DNA of 16,573 nucleotides from Candidatus Ratteibacteria bacterium (GTDB lineage: Bacteria > CAIJMQ01). Position 1 is the first letter of the stretch, and each line of letters opens with the position of its first letter. The position numbers and the translations under genes were made by a program. The notes under the pieces were generated by a model. It did no database searches. It was given only the letters and a program-made list of their open reading frames with translations, and was not told the DNA's origin. The DNA lies in the NCBI GenBank assembly GCA_028715665.1, contig JAQURI010000018.1, forward strand, positions 1 to 16,573. The letters run 5' to 3'. Shown here piece after piece: positions 6,507-13,544 of this stretch.

Positions 6507-7393
6507 TGAAAGGCATAATATTAGCAGGCGGTAAGGCGACTCGACTCTATCCGATTACAAAAGGGGTCTGCAAACAAATGCTCCCCGTCTACGATAAACC
6601 CATGATCTATTATCCCCTATCGGTTTTAATGTTAGCTAATATCAAAGATATTCTTATAATCTCTACGCCCAAAGATGTTCCGAGATTTAAAGATTTATTG
6701 GGAAATGGGACAAGTTTAGGGATTAAACTCTCCTATGCAATCCAAGAACAACCGAAGGGAATAGCAGACAGCTTTATTATCGGGGAGAAATTCATCGGCA
6801 AAGAAAATATCTGTCTAATACTGGGAGATAACATATTCTTTGGTCATGGTTTAACTTCGCTTTTAAAAAAAGCTGCCTCCGTAAAAGAAGGGGCTGTTAT
6901 TTTGGGTTATTATGTGAACAACCCTCACAGATACGGCGTTATTGAGTTCGATAAAAATCAAAATGCAGTTTCTATCAAGGAAAAACCCAAAAAGCCAAAA
7001 TCAAACTGCGTTGTGACAGGTTTATACTTTTTTGATAACAAAGTTTTAGAAATTTCCAAGAGTTTGAAACCGTCTCAAAGGGGCGAATTGGAAATAACCG
7101 ATATAAATAACACCTATTTAAAAATGAATAAGTTAAAAGTATTTGTATTGGAACGAGGTTATGCCTGGCTTGATACCGGCACCTATGATTCATTGATAGA
7201 TGCCTCGATATTCATAAAAACCATTGAAGAAAGGCAGGGTCTCAAGATTGGCTGCATAGAAGAAGTGGCTTATAGAATGGGCTTTATTAACGGGAAACAA
7301 TTAGAAAAATTGGCTGAACAGATAAACACAACAGATTATGGGGAATATTTAAAAAAATTGCTCAATGAAAAAAGAAATTCTTGTCTTAGGTAA
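6506..7393 (+). CDS. rmlA: Glucose-1-phosphate thymidylyltransferase
   Basis: A 295-residue cytoplasmic nucleotidyltransferase making dTDP-glucose from dTTP and glucose-1-phosphate, the first step to dTDP-rhamnose and other dTDP-6-deoxysugars. Nearly the whole RmlA pattern is visible: KGIILAGG at the start, TRLYPIT, KQMLPVYDKPMIYYPLS, DILIISTPKD, LGDNIFFGHG, RYGVIEFD, EKPKKPKSN, VTGLYFFDN, RGELEITDIN, RGYAWLDTGT and IEERQGLKIGC. Its length matches the short RmlA class. One deviation is that the nucleotide-binding loop reads GGKATR (residues 8-13) where most RmlA proteins have GGSGTR. It shares the base at 6506 with the upstream stop (TGATG). It overlaps the next gene by 29 bases, and its ending (YGEYLKKLL then about nine residues) is normal for the family. 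Confidence 0.95.
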   Translation: MKGIILAGGKATRLYPITKGVCKQMLPVYDKPMIYYPLSVLMLANIKDILIISTPKDVPRFKDLLGNGTSLGIKLSYAIQEQPKGIADSFIIGEKFIGKENICLILGDNIFFGHGLTSLLKKAASVKEGAVILGYYVNNPHRYGVIEFDKNQNAVSIKEKPKKPKSNCVVTGLYFFDNKVLEISKSLKPSQRGELEITDINNTYLKMNKLKVFVLERGYAWLDTGTYDSLIDASIFIKTIEERQGLKIGCIEEVAYRMGFINGKQLEKLAEQINTTDYGEYLKKLLNEKRNSCLR

Positions 7394-8186
7394 GGGCTTT
7401 ATAGGAAGTAGGCTACAAGAAAGTCTGGGGTGCAATATTTCAGACAGGAAGCTTTATTCTTTAAACAATGCATATGAAGAAATAGACCGATTTAACCCTA
7501 AAATTATCATTAACTGCATCGGTTATACCGGCGAAAGAAACGTAGACGATTGCGAATCCCAGCAGGATAAAACTTTACAAGCAAATACTTTCCTGCCCAT
7601 TATTTTGGCCGAAGCAGCCCTAAGAAAAAATATCAAACTAATCCATATCGGAAGCGGTTGTATTTATCACTTTGACTATAAGAAACAAAAACCGATAACC
7701 GAAAAGGAGCTACCCGACTTTTTTGAACTTTTTTATTCAAGAACAAAAATTTATTCGGATAAAGCATTGGAAATCTTATCGGAAAAATTCAACATACTCG
7801 TTTTAAGGATACGGATACCGTTGGACAATAGACCAAACCCAAGAAATATCCTGACTAAACTTCTTAATTACAAGAAGATTATCGATATCCCAAATTCTAT
7901 TACCTATGTCCCCGACCTTATTGAAGCATTGAGGCATTTGATGAAAATTGATGCAAGAGGCATTTACAATGCTGTAAACAAGGGTGCATTGAGATACCCG
8001 GAATTGATGGAAGTTTATAAAAAATACGTGCCAAATTTTCAATATGAGACAATAAAACCTTCAGAATTAAATTTAGTAAGGACAAATCTTATCCTATCGA
8101 CAAAAAAATTAGAAAAAGCAGGTTTTAAAATAAGAGATATACACGAGGTGCTGGAAGAATGCGTAAAAAATTACATAAGTTATTAG
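7365..8186 (+). CDS. RmlD-superfamily reductase resembling bifunctional NRS/ER (4-keto-6-deoxyglucose 3,5-epimerase/4-reductase)
   Basis: A 273-residue SDR. The cofactor loop is GKGFIGS (residues 9-15) and the catalytic YSRTK gives Y124 and K128. It resembles the plant NRS/ER enzymes more than classical RmlD, as recalled: GYTGERNVDDCES (53-65, plants have GVTGRPNVDWCES), GSGCIYHFD (96-104), FYSRTK, VLRIRIP...NPRNILTK (146-165), IPNSIT (175-180), and GIYNAVNKGALRYPELMEVYKKYV (199-222). In plants and in mimivirus L780 this single domain both epimerises C3/C5 and reduces C4, giving NDP-rhamnose without a separate RmlC. Here it lies between rmlA and rmlB, with no rmlC in view, so the same role on dTDP-4-keto-6-deoxyglucose is likely but inferred. 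It could instead be a 4-reductase only. The start lies 29 bases inside rmlA and has no strong ribosome-binding site. Confidence 0.82.
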   Translation: MKKEILVLGKGFIGSRLQESLGCNISDRKLYSLNNAYEEIDRFNPKIIINCIGYTGERNVDDCESQQDKTLQANTFLPIILAEAALRKNIKLIHIGSGCIYHFDYKKQKPITEKELPDFFELFYSRTKIYSDKALEILSEKFNILVLRIRIPLDNRPNPRNILTKLLNYKKIIDIPNSITYVPDLIEALRHLMKIDARGIYNAVNKGALRYPELMEVYKKYVPNFQYETIKPSELNLVRTNLILSTKKLEKAGFKIRDIHEVLEECVKNYISY

Positions 8187-9133
8187 TTACAGGCGGGGCG
8201 GGTTTTATCGGCAGCTAATTCGTCCGACAGGCGGTTAAGAGGAGGTATCGGCCCGTAATTGTGGACAAACTTACCTATGCCGGGAGTTTGGAAAGGTTAA
8301 AAGCAGTAAAAGGAAAGTATAAATTCTATAAAGCAGATATTTGTGACGAAAAAAAGATGAAGCTTATTTTTAAGAAAGAAAAACCGAAATTCGTCGTCCA
8401 TTTTGCCGCAGAAACGCATGTGGACAGAAGCATCCACAATGCGACACCTTTCATGCAAACCAACATCAAAGGAACACAAATCTTATTGGATATATGCAGG
8501 GAAGCCGGAATAGAAAAGTTTATTCATATTTCGACAGACGAAATCTATGGGGAAATTCAAAACGGTAAATTCCATGAAACATCACCCTTGAATCCTAATT
8601 CCCCTTATTCCGTCAGCAAAGCCGCAGCCGATATGCTTGTAAGGGCATACCATCGGACATACGGTTTGCCTGTTGTAATAGTAAGGCCTTGCAATAATTA
8701 TGGCATGTGGCAATATCCAGAGAAGCTTATACCAGTGGCAATTCTCAAGGCATTGAAAAACGAAAAAATCCCGGTTTACGGGAAAGGATTAAATGTAAGG
8801 GAATGGCTCTTCGTTTCCGATTGCGCAGAAGTACTACACCAGATTTTGGAGAATGGCAAAGTCGGTGAAATATACAACATAGGCAGCGGAGACGAAAAAG
8901 AAAACATCAAAGTAGTAAAACAAATTCTTGATATTCTCGGCAAGCCGCAAAATTTAATCGAATTTGTAAAAGACAGACCCGGACATGACTTGAGATATTC
9001 TTTAAATACGAGAAAAATCGAAAAAGAAATTTCCTGGAAAGCAAAAGAAAAATTCGTATCCGGATTAAAGAAAACTATCAAATGGTATATAAGCCATCGT
9101 GAATGGATGCTGAACATACATAGAATTAAATAA
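8159..9133 (+). pseudogene. rmlB: dTDP-glucose 4,6-dehydratase gene interrupted by an in-frame stop at codon 20
   Basis: From ATG 8159 the frame reads a short basic leader, LLVTGGAGFIGS, then TAA at 8216-8218, then FVRQAV and continues without another stop to 9133, in the same frame. The whole is 324 codons, normal for RmlB. Past the stop everything is intact: VDKLTYAGSLE, FAAETHVDRSI, the catalytic STDEIYG (T126, D127, E128 of the restored frame), YSVSK (Y150, K154), RPCNNYG, REWLFVSD and GHDLRYS. One base change from GAA or CAA to TAA would explain the break, since RmlB-type proteins commonly read GFIGSxFVR. The remaining part could start at GTG 8261, with AGGAGGT at 8240-8246, but that product lacks the NAD-binding glycine loop and should be inactive. 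Either this is a recent nonsense mutation or a sequence error. The start overlaps the upstream gene by 28 bases. dTDP-4-keto-6-deoxyglucose would be its product. Confidence 0.85.
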
Positions 9134-9141
9134 GAAACAGC

Positions 9142-11244
9142 ATGGCTAAATTATTAGATGCAAGAATAAGACATTTAACTTCTGGTCTCCTAAAAAGGAA
9201 ACCCCTATTATTATTTAAAATACTATCTAAATACGCGCAAAAATATATTTGGGGGAAATCTTCTTTACGCGGGGTAGTCTTCGCATCTTCTTATAAATGC
9301 AATTTTAATTGCACTCATTGTTATGCTAACAGGTTCAGGGATACCGAAACACCCCCTCTTTCGCTCAATGAAAAATTAGTCGTGATGAAAGAGTGCCTGC
9401 AGTTGGGTGCAATATCTTTTGATTTTGTCGGGGGTGAAATCGGCCTAAGTCCGCAGTTAGAGAAGCTGCTTGCTGCCAGCCATCCCAATAAAACACATTT
9501 TTCTCTTGCTTCTAATGGCTATGATTTGACCCGAGAAAAAGTCAGGTATTTAAAGAAGGTTGGCATAGATAAAATAAGTATTTCAATCGATAGCGGCAGT
9601 GAAGAAGAACACGACAGATTCAGAAGAAAAGAAGGTTCTTACAAACGCTGTTTCGAGGCGCTTGATAATATTCATGCGGAAGGGCTTACGCCAGTAATTA
9701 TAACTTGTGTTTCCAGAGGCATGACTAAAGAAAAAGCTTTTCACGACTTGGTTGATTATGCTATTAAAAATCGTATTGAGCTTGTTTTCAGCGCTGCAAT
9801 TCCGTTTGGACAATGGGAAGGGAACATGGATGTTCTTTGCAATGAAGAGGATATTTCTTACATGAGAGAATTGCACGACAAATATCCATTTCTTACGCGT
9901 GATTGTTATGAAAACATGGGAAACTGGGGTTGTCCTGCCGCAAAACAGATTATTTATATTTCTGAATACGGCGACGTAATGCCGTGTGCATTTACACATA
10001 TTTCATTTGGAAATATAAGATATGAACCATTACGGGATATCCGCCAACGAATGTTAACTATACCCCAGTTTGAGAATTATCATCCTGTATGTCTGGCAGG
10101 AGAAGACTCCTCATTTATTGAAAAGTATTTGTCCAAAACTTTTGGAGTCAATCCTTATCCGCCTACTGCAGAGGAAGTTTTTCCGGAAGATACCAACACA
10201 AACACTAAGTATAGTTTTAGCAAAAACATCAAGAAGGTTGATCGGTCCTGTCCACTTTGTGGTTCTAATAGAAATGAAGTTGTAGCTTCAGGCAGAGAGC
10301 ATGAATTCGATAATACCACTCGCGATTTATTCTTTGTTGTGCGATGTTTAGATTGTAATTTAGTTTATCTAAATCCACGCCCGGATGATTCTACCTTGGA
10401 TATTATTTATCCAAAGCAGTATTATTGCTACAAAAATACATTTAGCAGTTCTTTTGCAAAACAATCTCCGCTCGTATCTCTTAAAAACAAATTGAATAAT
10501 AGTTTTGGATTTCCACGCCGGATACGTCGCCTCCTAACTTCACTGCCTCGCTCAGAAGATATGCTAAGGGTTCTGGATGTGGGCTGCGGGAGTGGTTCTG
10601 CTTTGGATTACTTCCGAGATTTTACTCCTGGGTCCATAGAGACTACCGGCCTTGATTTTAATAAGCGAGCTTTAGAGTTAGTTGCTGCTAAACAGCATAA
10701 AATAATAAGCGGCCGCATCGAAGATATATCCCTGCCGGAAAACTATTTTGATATTATCTATTCCAACAACGTTATCGAACACGTTGCCGAACCATTTGTA
10801 ATGATAAAAAAAATATCAAATGCTTTAAAACCCGGGGGTGTCTTTCTTTGCGAAACTCCTAATTTCGACTCCTTGGACGCCCGTATTTTTTCTCGTTCCG
10901 GACATTGGGGAGGATTCCATTTCCCGAGACATTGGACATTCTTTACCGCCAAAACATTAGAAAAAATGGCAAAACGAGCTAATCTGAAAATGGAATCTGT
11001 AACATATCAGCCGGTTCCTATTTTCTGGATATGGACACTGCATTCTTATATTTACCATGCTAAAGCCAATAAGAAACTTGCGGATAAGTTTTTCCCATTA
11101 ATTGAAGATAAGAGTAATTTTCTAACATCGTTATTATTAAAAATTATTTTTTCGATTACAGATATGGGCCTGAAGACTTTTATGGGTAAAACGTCTTTAA
11201 TGACCGTTGTTTTGAGAAAACAAGAACAAAGGGTTGATGAATAA
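9142..11244 (+). CDS. Fusion protein: radical SAM/SPASM-like half plus zinc-ribbon class I methyltransferase half
   Basis: 700 residues. Residues 45-320 are a radical SAM enzyme: CNFNCTHC with C53, C57 and C60 for the 4Fe-4S cluster, GGE at 97-99, and ISISIDSGSEEEHDRFR. A SPASM-like tail follows (C264, ISEYGDVMPC with C282, SFGNIRYEPL, C317), which may hold a further cluster. After a proline- and threonine-rich linker (about 335-366) comes a zinc ribbon (CPLC at 370-373, CLDC at 402-405, then VYLNPRP). A class I SAM methyltransferase follows, with LDVGCGSG at 478-485, FDIIYSNNVIEHV and ALKPGGVFLCETPN. No methionine lies between about residues 304 and 474, so the second half has no internal ATG. 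The pair suggests two SAM-dependent steps on one substrate, probably a glycan or lipid intermediate; the substrate is unknown. The methyltransferase half is paralogous to the gene at 13541-14467. It starts eight bases after rmlB. Confidence 0.85.
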   Translation: MAKLLDARIRHLTSGLLKRKPLLLFKILSKYAQKYIWGKSSLRGVVFASSYKCNFNCTHCYANRFRDTETPPLSLNEKLVVMKECLQLGAISFDFVGGEIGLSPQLEKLLAASHPNKTHFSLASNGYDLTREKVRYLKKVGIDKISISIDSGSEEEHDRFRRKEGSYKRCFEALDNIHAEGLTPVIITCVSRGMTKEKAFHDLVDYAIKNRIELVFSAAIPFGQWEGNMDVLCNEEDISYMRELHDKYPFLTRDCYENMGNWGCPAAKQIIYISEYGDVMPCAFTHISFGNIRYEPLRDIRQRMLTIPQFENYHPVCLAGEDSSFIEKYLSKTFGVNPYPPTAEEVFPEDTNTNTKYSFSKNIKKVDRSCPLCGSNRNEVVASGREHEFDNTTRDLFFVVRCLDCNLVYLNPRPDDSTLDIIYPKQYYCYKNTFSSSFAKQSPLVSLKNKLNNSFGFPRRIRRLLTSLPRSEDMLRVLDVGCGSGSALDYFRDFTPGSIETTGLDFNKRALELVAAKQHKIISGRIEDISLPENYFDIIYSNNVIEHVAEPFVMIKKISNALKPGGVFLCETPNFDSLDARIFSRSGHWGGFHFPRHWTFFTAKTLEKMAKRANLKMESVTYQPVPIFWIWTLHSYIYHAKANKKLADKFFPLIEDKSNFLTSLLLKIIFSITDMGLKTFMGKTSLMTVVLRKQEQRVDE

Positions 11245-11262
11245 ATGAAGTCTTTATATACT
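11234..11262 (+). promoter_or_regulatory. Candidate sigma70-type promoter at the largest intergenic gap
   Basis: TTGATG (11234-11239) and TATACT (11257-11262) are separated by exactly 17 bases. That is four of six and five of six matches to the -35 and -10 consensus. The -35 lies in the last codons of the fusion gene, and transcription would begin near 11269, in front of the second radical SAM gene. This is the only gap of more than 60 bases in the array. In AT-rich DNA such matches occur by chance, so it is tentative. Confidence 0.3.
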
Positions 11263-11298
11263 TTAGTAGTAAATACAATGTTAAATTGGTACAGGTAG
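11245..11298 (+). other. Micro-ORF of 17 codons in the gap after the fusion gene
   Basis: ATG at 11245 follows the fusion gene's stop directly and reads MKSLYTLVVNTMLNWYR before TAG at 11296-11298. No ribosome-binding site is visible. The LYTLVVN segment faintly recalls the first strand of GT2 glycosyltransferases, so it might be the stub of a lost gene. It could equally be chance. The rest of the 85-base gap holds only a weak AGGA upstream of the next ATG. Confidence 0.2.
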
Positions 11299-11329
11299 AA
11301 TTCAAAGTGATTGAATAGGAAAACCTAAA

Positions 11330-12832
11330 ATGAAAATACATCTCGTATTTGCTCCAACAACTTTCCCTCTAAACTATGGCGATTTGGGGAAAGGCATAGA
11401 TCCACCACTTGGGATTTTGTACTTGGCTTCATATTTGCGCAAGTACGGTCCTGAAGGTACCGATATAAAAATTACCGACGGACAATTAGAAGGATTTGAA
11501 AAGACGCTTTATGCAATAGTTTCGGAAAGTGCAGATATCGTTGGAATATCGGCTGTCACCACCAATATTCTTGGAGCATATGAATTGATAAACAGGGTAA
11601 AGGAGAAATTGCCCTATTCCAAAATTATTCTTGGGGGCCCGCATCCAACAGCTATGCCTGAAGAAGCTTTTGAAAAATCAAAAGTCGATGTGGTAGTTAT
11701 CGGAGAGGGTGAGGCCACTTTCACTGAGCTTGTTAATTTCTATTCCAATAGAAACAATCTTCCCGAAGATATATCTGAGATAGAGGGATTATGTATTCCA
11801 TTACAAGGTAGCCCTACTAGAACAAAACCAAGGAGTTTTATTCAAAATCTCGACACTATTCCTTTCCCAGCGCGCGATTTAGTTAACATGAAAAGATACA
11901 CAGGGTATCCAATCTCTAAAAAAAGTCCCTCAACATCTATTTTGACATCCCGGGGATGTCCTTTTAATTGTACTTTCTGTTCAAATAATGTGTGGAAAAT
12001 CTCCCGACCCACTTACCGTGTGAGGAGTGTTAAAAATATCGTTGACGAATTACAGGAATTGTCACAGAAGGGAGAGTTCAAGGAATTTTTCGACTATTCC
12101 GATGAGTTTAATACTAATATTTCTCACACAAAAGATATTCTCAGGGAAATAATCAATCGTAACTTATCCATAAATCTCAAGTGTCAGCTTAGGGCAAAAC
12201 CAATAGATGAGGAATTGGTTCAATTAATGAAGAAGGCAGGAGTTTGGTATGTTCACCTTGGTATTGAATCCGGCAACGAAGAGACACTGCGTGGAATTCG
12301 AAAGATGGTTACATTGGAAGATGTAGAGAAGTGTTGCCGAATGCTTAAGAAATACGATATTAAGATTTGGGGATTGTTTATGTATTTCAATATCTGGGAG
12401 AGAAACAGGCAGTTATTTATTGAGGACTATAACCAATCAGTAAATACCTTTAATTACGCAAAAAAATTATACAAGGAAAGATTGATCGATTATTTTGGCG
12501 GTAGTATAACTACTCCTTTCCCCGGCTCTGAACTATGGGATATCGCTGTTCGACATAACTTGATTAAAGAAGAATGTATAGGCAAATGGGACATGTGGTT
12601 TTACAAAAAGGACCTGAGACTTGTGTCACATTTTCCAGGTATTACTGAATCGTCAATATTTGAACTACACCAGCAAGCTACAAAATACACTATTAGAACT
12701 ATGCTATTGGGGGGACTGATCCGATTAGAAAATTTACGTTTCAGTTTGTTACGGGGTTTCTATTTTATAAAACGACAAATAGTGATGATTTTCATGAAGT
12801 GTACTTCTAATTATGAAAAAATTAAAATATAA
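11330..12832 (+). CDS. Second cobalamin-binding-domain radical SAM protein
   Basis: 500 residues, of the same B12-binding radical SAM class as the gene at 5064-6506 but clearly diverged. The N-terminal cobalamin-type domain has PPLGILYLASYLRKYG, DIVGISAVT, GGPHPTAMP (102-110) and IGEGEATF (124-131). It lacks the DxHxxG histidine. The radical SAM core has TSRGCPFNCTFC with C210, C214 and C217, then DYSDEFNTN and HLGIESGNEETLRGIRKM. FGGSITTPFPGSELW and a basic, hydrophobic C-terminus with LLGGLIRLENLRF complete it; the tail may touch the membrane. The substrate is unknown, and proximity to methyltransferases and glycosyltransferases argues for modification of a glycan or its lipid carrier. It starts after the largest intergenic gap and overlaps the next methyltransferase by 20 bases. 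Confidence 0.9.
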   Translation: MKIHLVFAPTTFPLNYGDLGKGIDPPLGILYLASYLRKYGPEGTDIKITDGQLEGFEKTLYAIVSESADIVGISAVTTNILGAYELINRVKEKLPYSKIILGGPHPTAMPEEAFEKSKVDVVVIGEGEATFTELVNFYSNRNNLPEDISEIEGLCIPLQGSPTRTKPRSFIQNLDTIPFPARDLVNMKRYTGYPISKKSPSTSILTSRGCPFNCTFCSNNVWKISRPTYRVRSVKNIVDELQELSQKGEFKEFFDYSDEFNTNISHTKDILREIINRNLSINLKCQLRAKPIDEELVQLMKKAGVWYVHLGIESGNEETLRGIRKMVTLEDVEKCCRMLKKYDIKIWGLFMYFNIWERNRQLFIEDYNQSVNTFNYAKKLYKERLIDYFGGSITTPFPGSELWDIAVRHNLIKEECIGKWDMWFYKKDLRLVSHFPGITESSIFELHQQATKYTIRTMLLGGLIRLENLRFSLLRGFYFIKRQIVMIFMKCTSNYEKIKI

Positions 12833-13544
12833 AATTCTACGTTCAATACCTTTATGCCTCATACGAATAATAGATCCTTTTAGCTACTTAATTGAACGGT
12901 TTGTACTTTCGCTATCGAAAGAAATACCGCCCCATTCAAGAATTTTAGATGCGGGGTCGGGAGAAACCCCCTTTAAAAAATTTTTCAAGGATCATAAATA
13001 TGTGGCCATTGATACGAGATGGGGTGATCCTGATTGGGACTATTCTAAATTAAATGTCATTGGTGACCTGATTAAACTGCCTTTTAAAAAAGAAATTTTT
13101 AATGCAGCCCTTTGTACACAAGTACTTGAACATGTCAAAGAACCTAAAGCAATATTAAAAGAATTATACCGTGTTTTAAAACTAGGCGGAGTCCTATACC
13201 TATCTGCCCCACAGGGTTGGGGTATACACCAGGCACCACACGACTATTTTCGCTTTACATCTTATGCCCTGCGCTATCTACTTGAAGAAGCAGAATTTGA
13301 GTTTGTCTACATAAAACCCTGCTGTGGATATTTTGGCTACCTTGCTAACCGATTAACTGTTTTCCCCAAGGTATTGTTCTGGCAGATAAAATGCCCTTGG
13401 TTAAGAATTCTGCTGGCACCTTTAGAGCTGGTCTCATATCTCTTATTTGTCCTTATTTTCCCATTAATCCTTAACGCAATTGATTTCCTTGACCACGAAA
13501 GGACTTATACTCTTAATTATTTTGTAAAAGCGAGGAAATCTTGA
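12813..13544 (+). CDS. Class I SAM-dependent methyltransferase (Methyltransf_11 type)
   Basis: 243 residues. The SAM-binding motif RILDAGSGETPF lies at about residues 43-54, followed by VAIDTRWGDPDWDY with an acidic residue at the end of strand 2. Next come DLIKLPF, FNAALCTQVLEHVKEPKAILKELYRVLKLGGVLYLSAPQ and PHDYFRFTSYALRYLLEEAEFE. This last signature is common in methyltransferases of O-antigen and capsule clusters. A hydrophobic stretch at about 202-222 (LELVSYLLFVLIFPLIL) may associate with the membrane. No zinc ribbon is present, unlike the following gene. It overlaps the radical SAM gene upstream by 20 bases and the gene downstream by four. The acceptor, whether sugar hydroxyl, amine or carbon, cannot be told. 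Confidence 0.88.
   Translation: MKKLKYKILRSIPLCLIRIIDPFSYLIERFVLSLSKEIPPHSRILDAGSGETPFKKFFKDHKYVAIDTRWGDPDWDYSKLNVIGDLIKLPFKKEIFNAALCTQVLEHVKEPKAILKELYRVLKLGGVLYLSAPQGWGIHQAPHDYFRFTSYALRYLLEEAEFEFVYIKPCCGYFGYLANRLTVFPKVLFWQIKCPWLRILLAPLELVSYLLFVLIFPLILNAIDFLDHERTYTLNYFVKARKS

Noticed and set aside
6503..6508. TTG 6503 as the rmlA start
   Set aside because: ATG 6506 has the AAGGAG at a proper six-base spacing and gives the standard RmlA N-terminus.
8216..8218. Reassigned TAA codon or programmed readthrough
   Set aside because: TAA is used as a normal stop by several intact genes here (for example those ending at 373, 692, 4002 and 5070), and no readthrough context or structure is evident.
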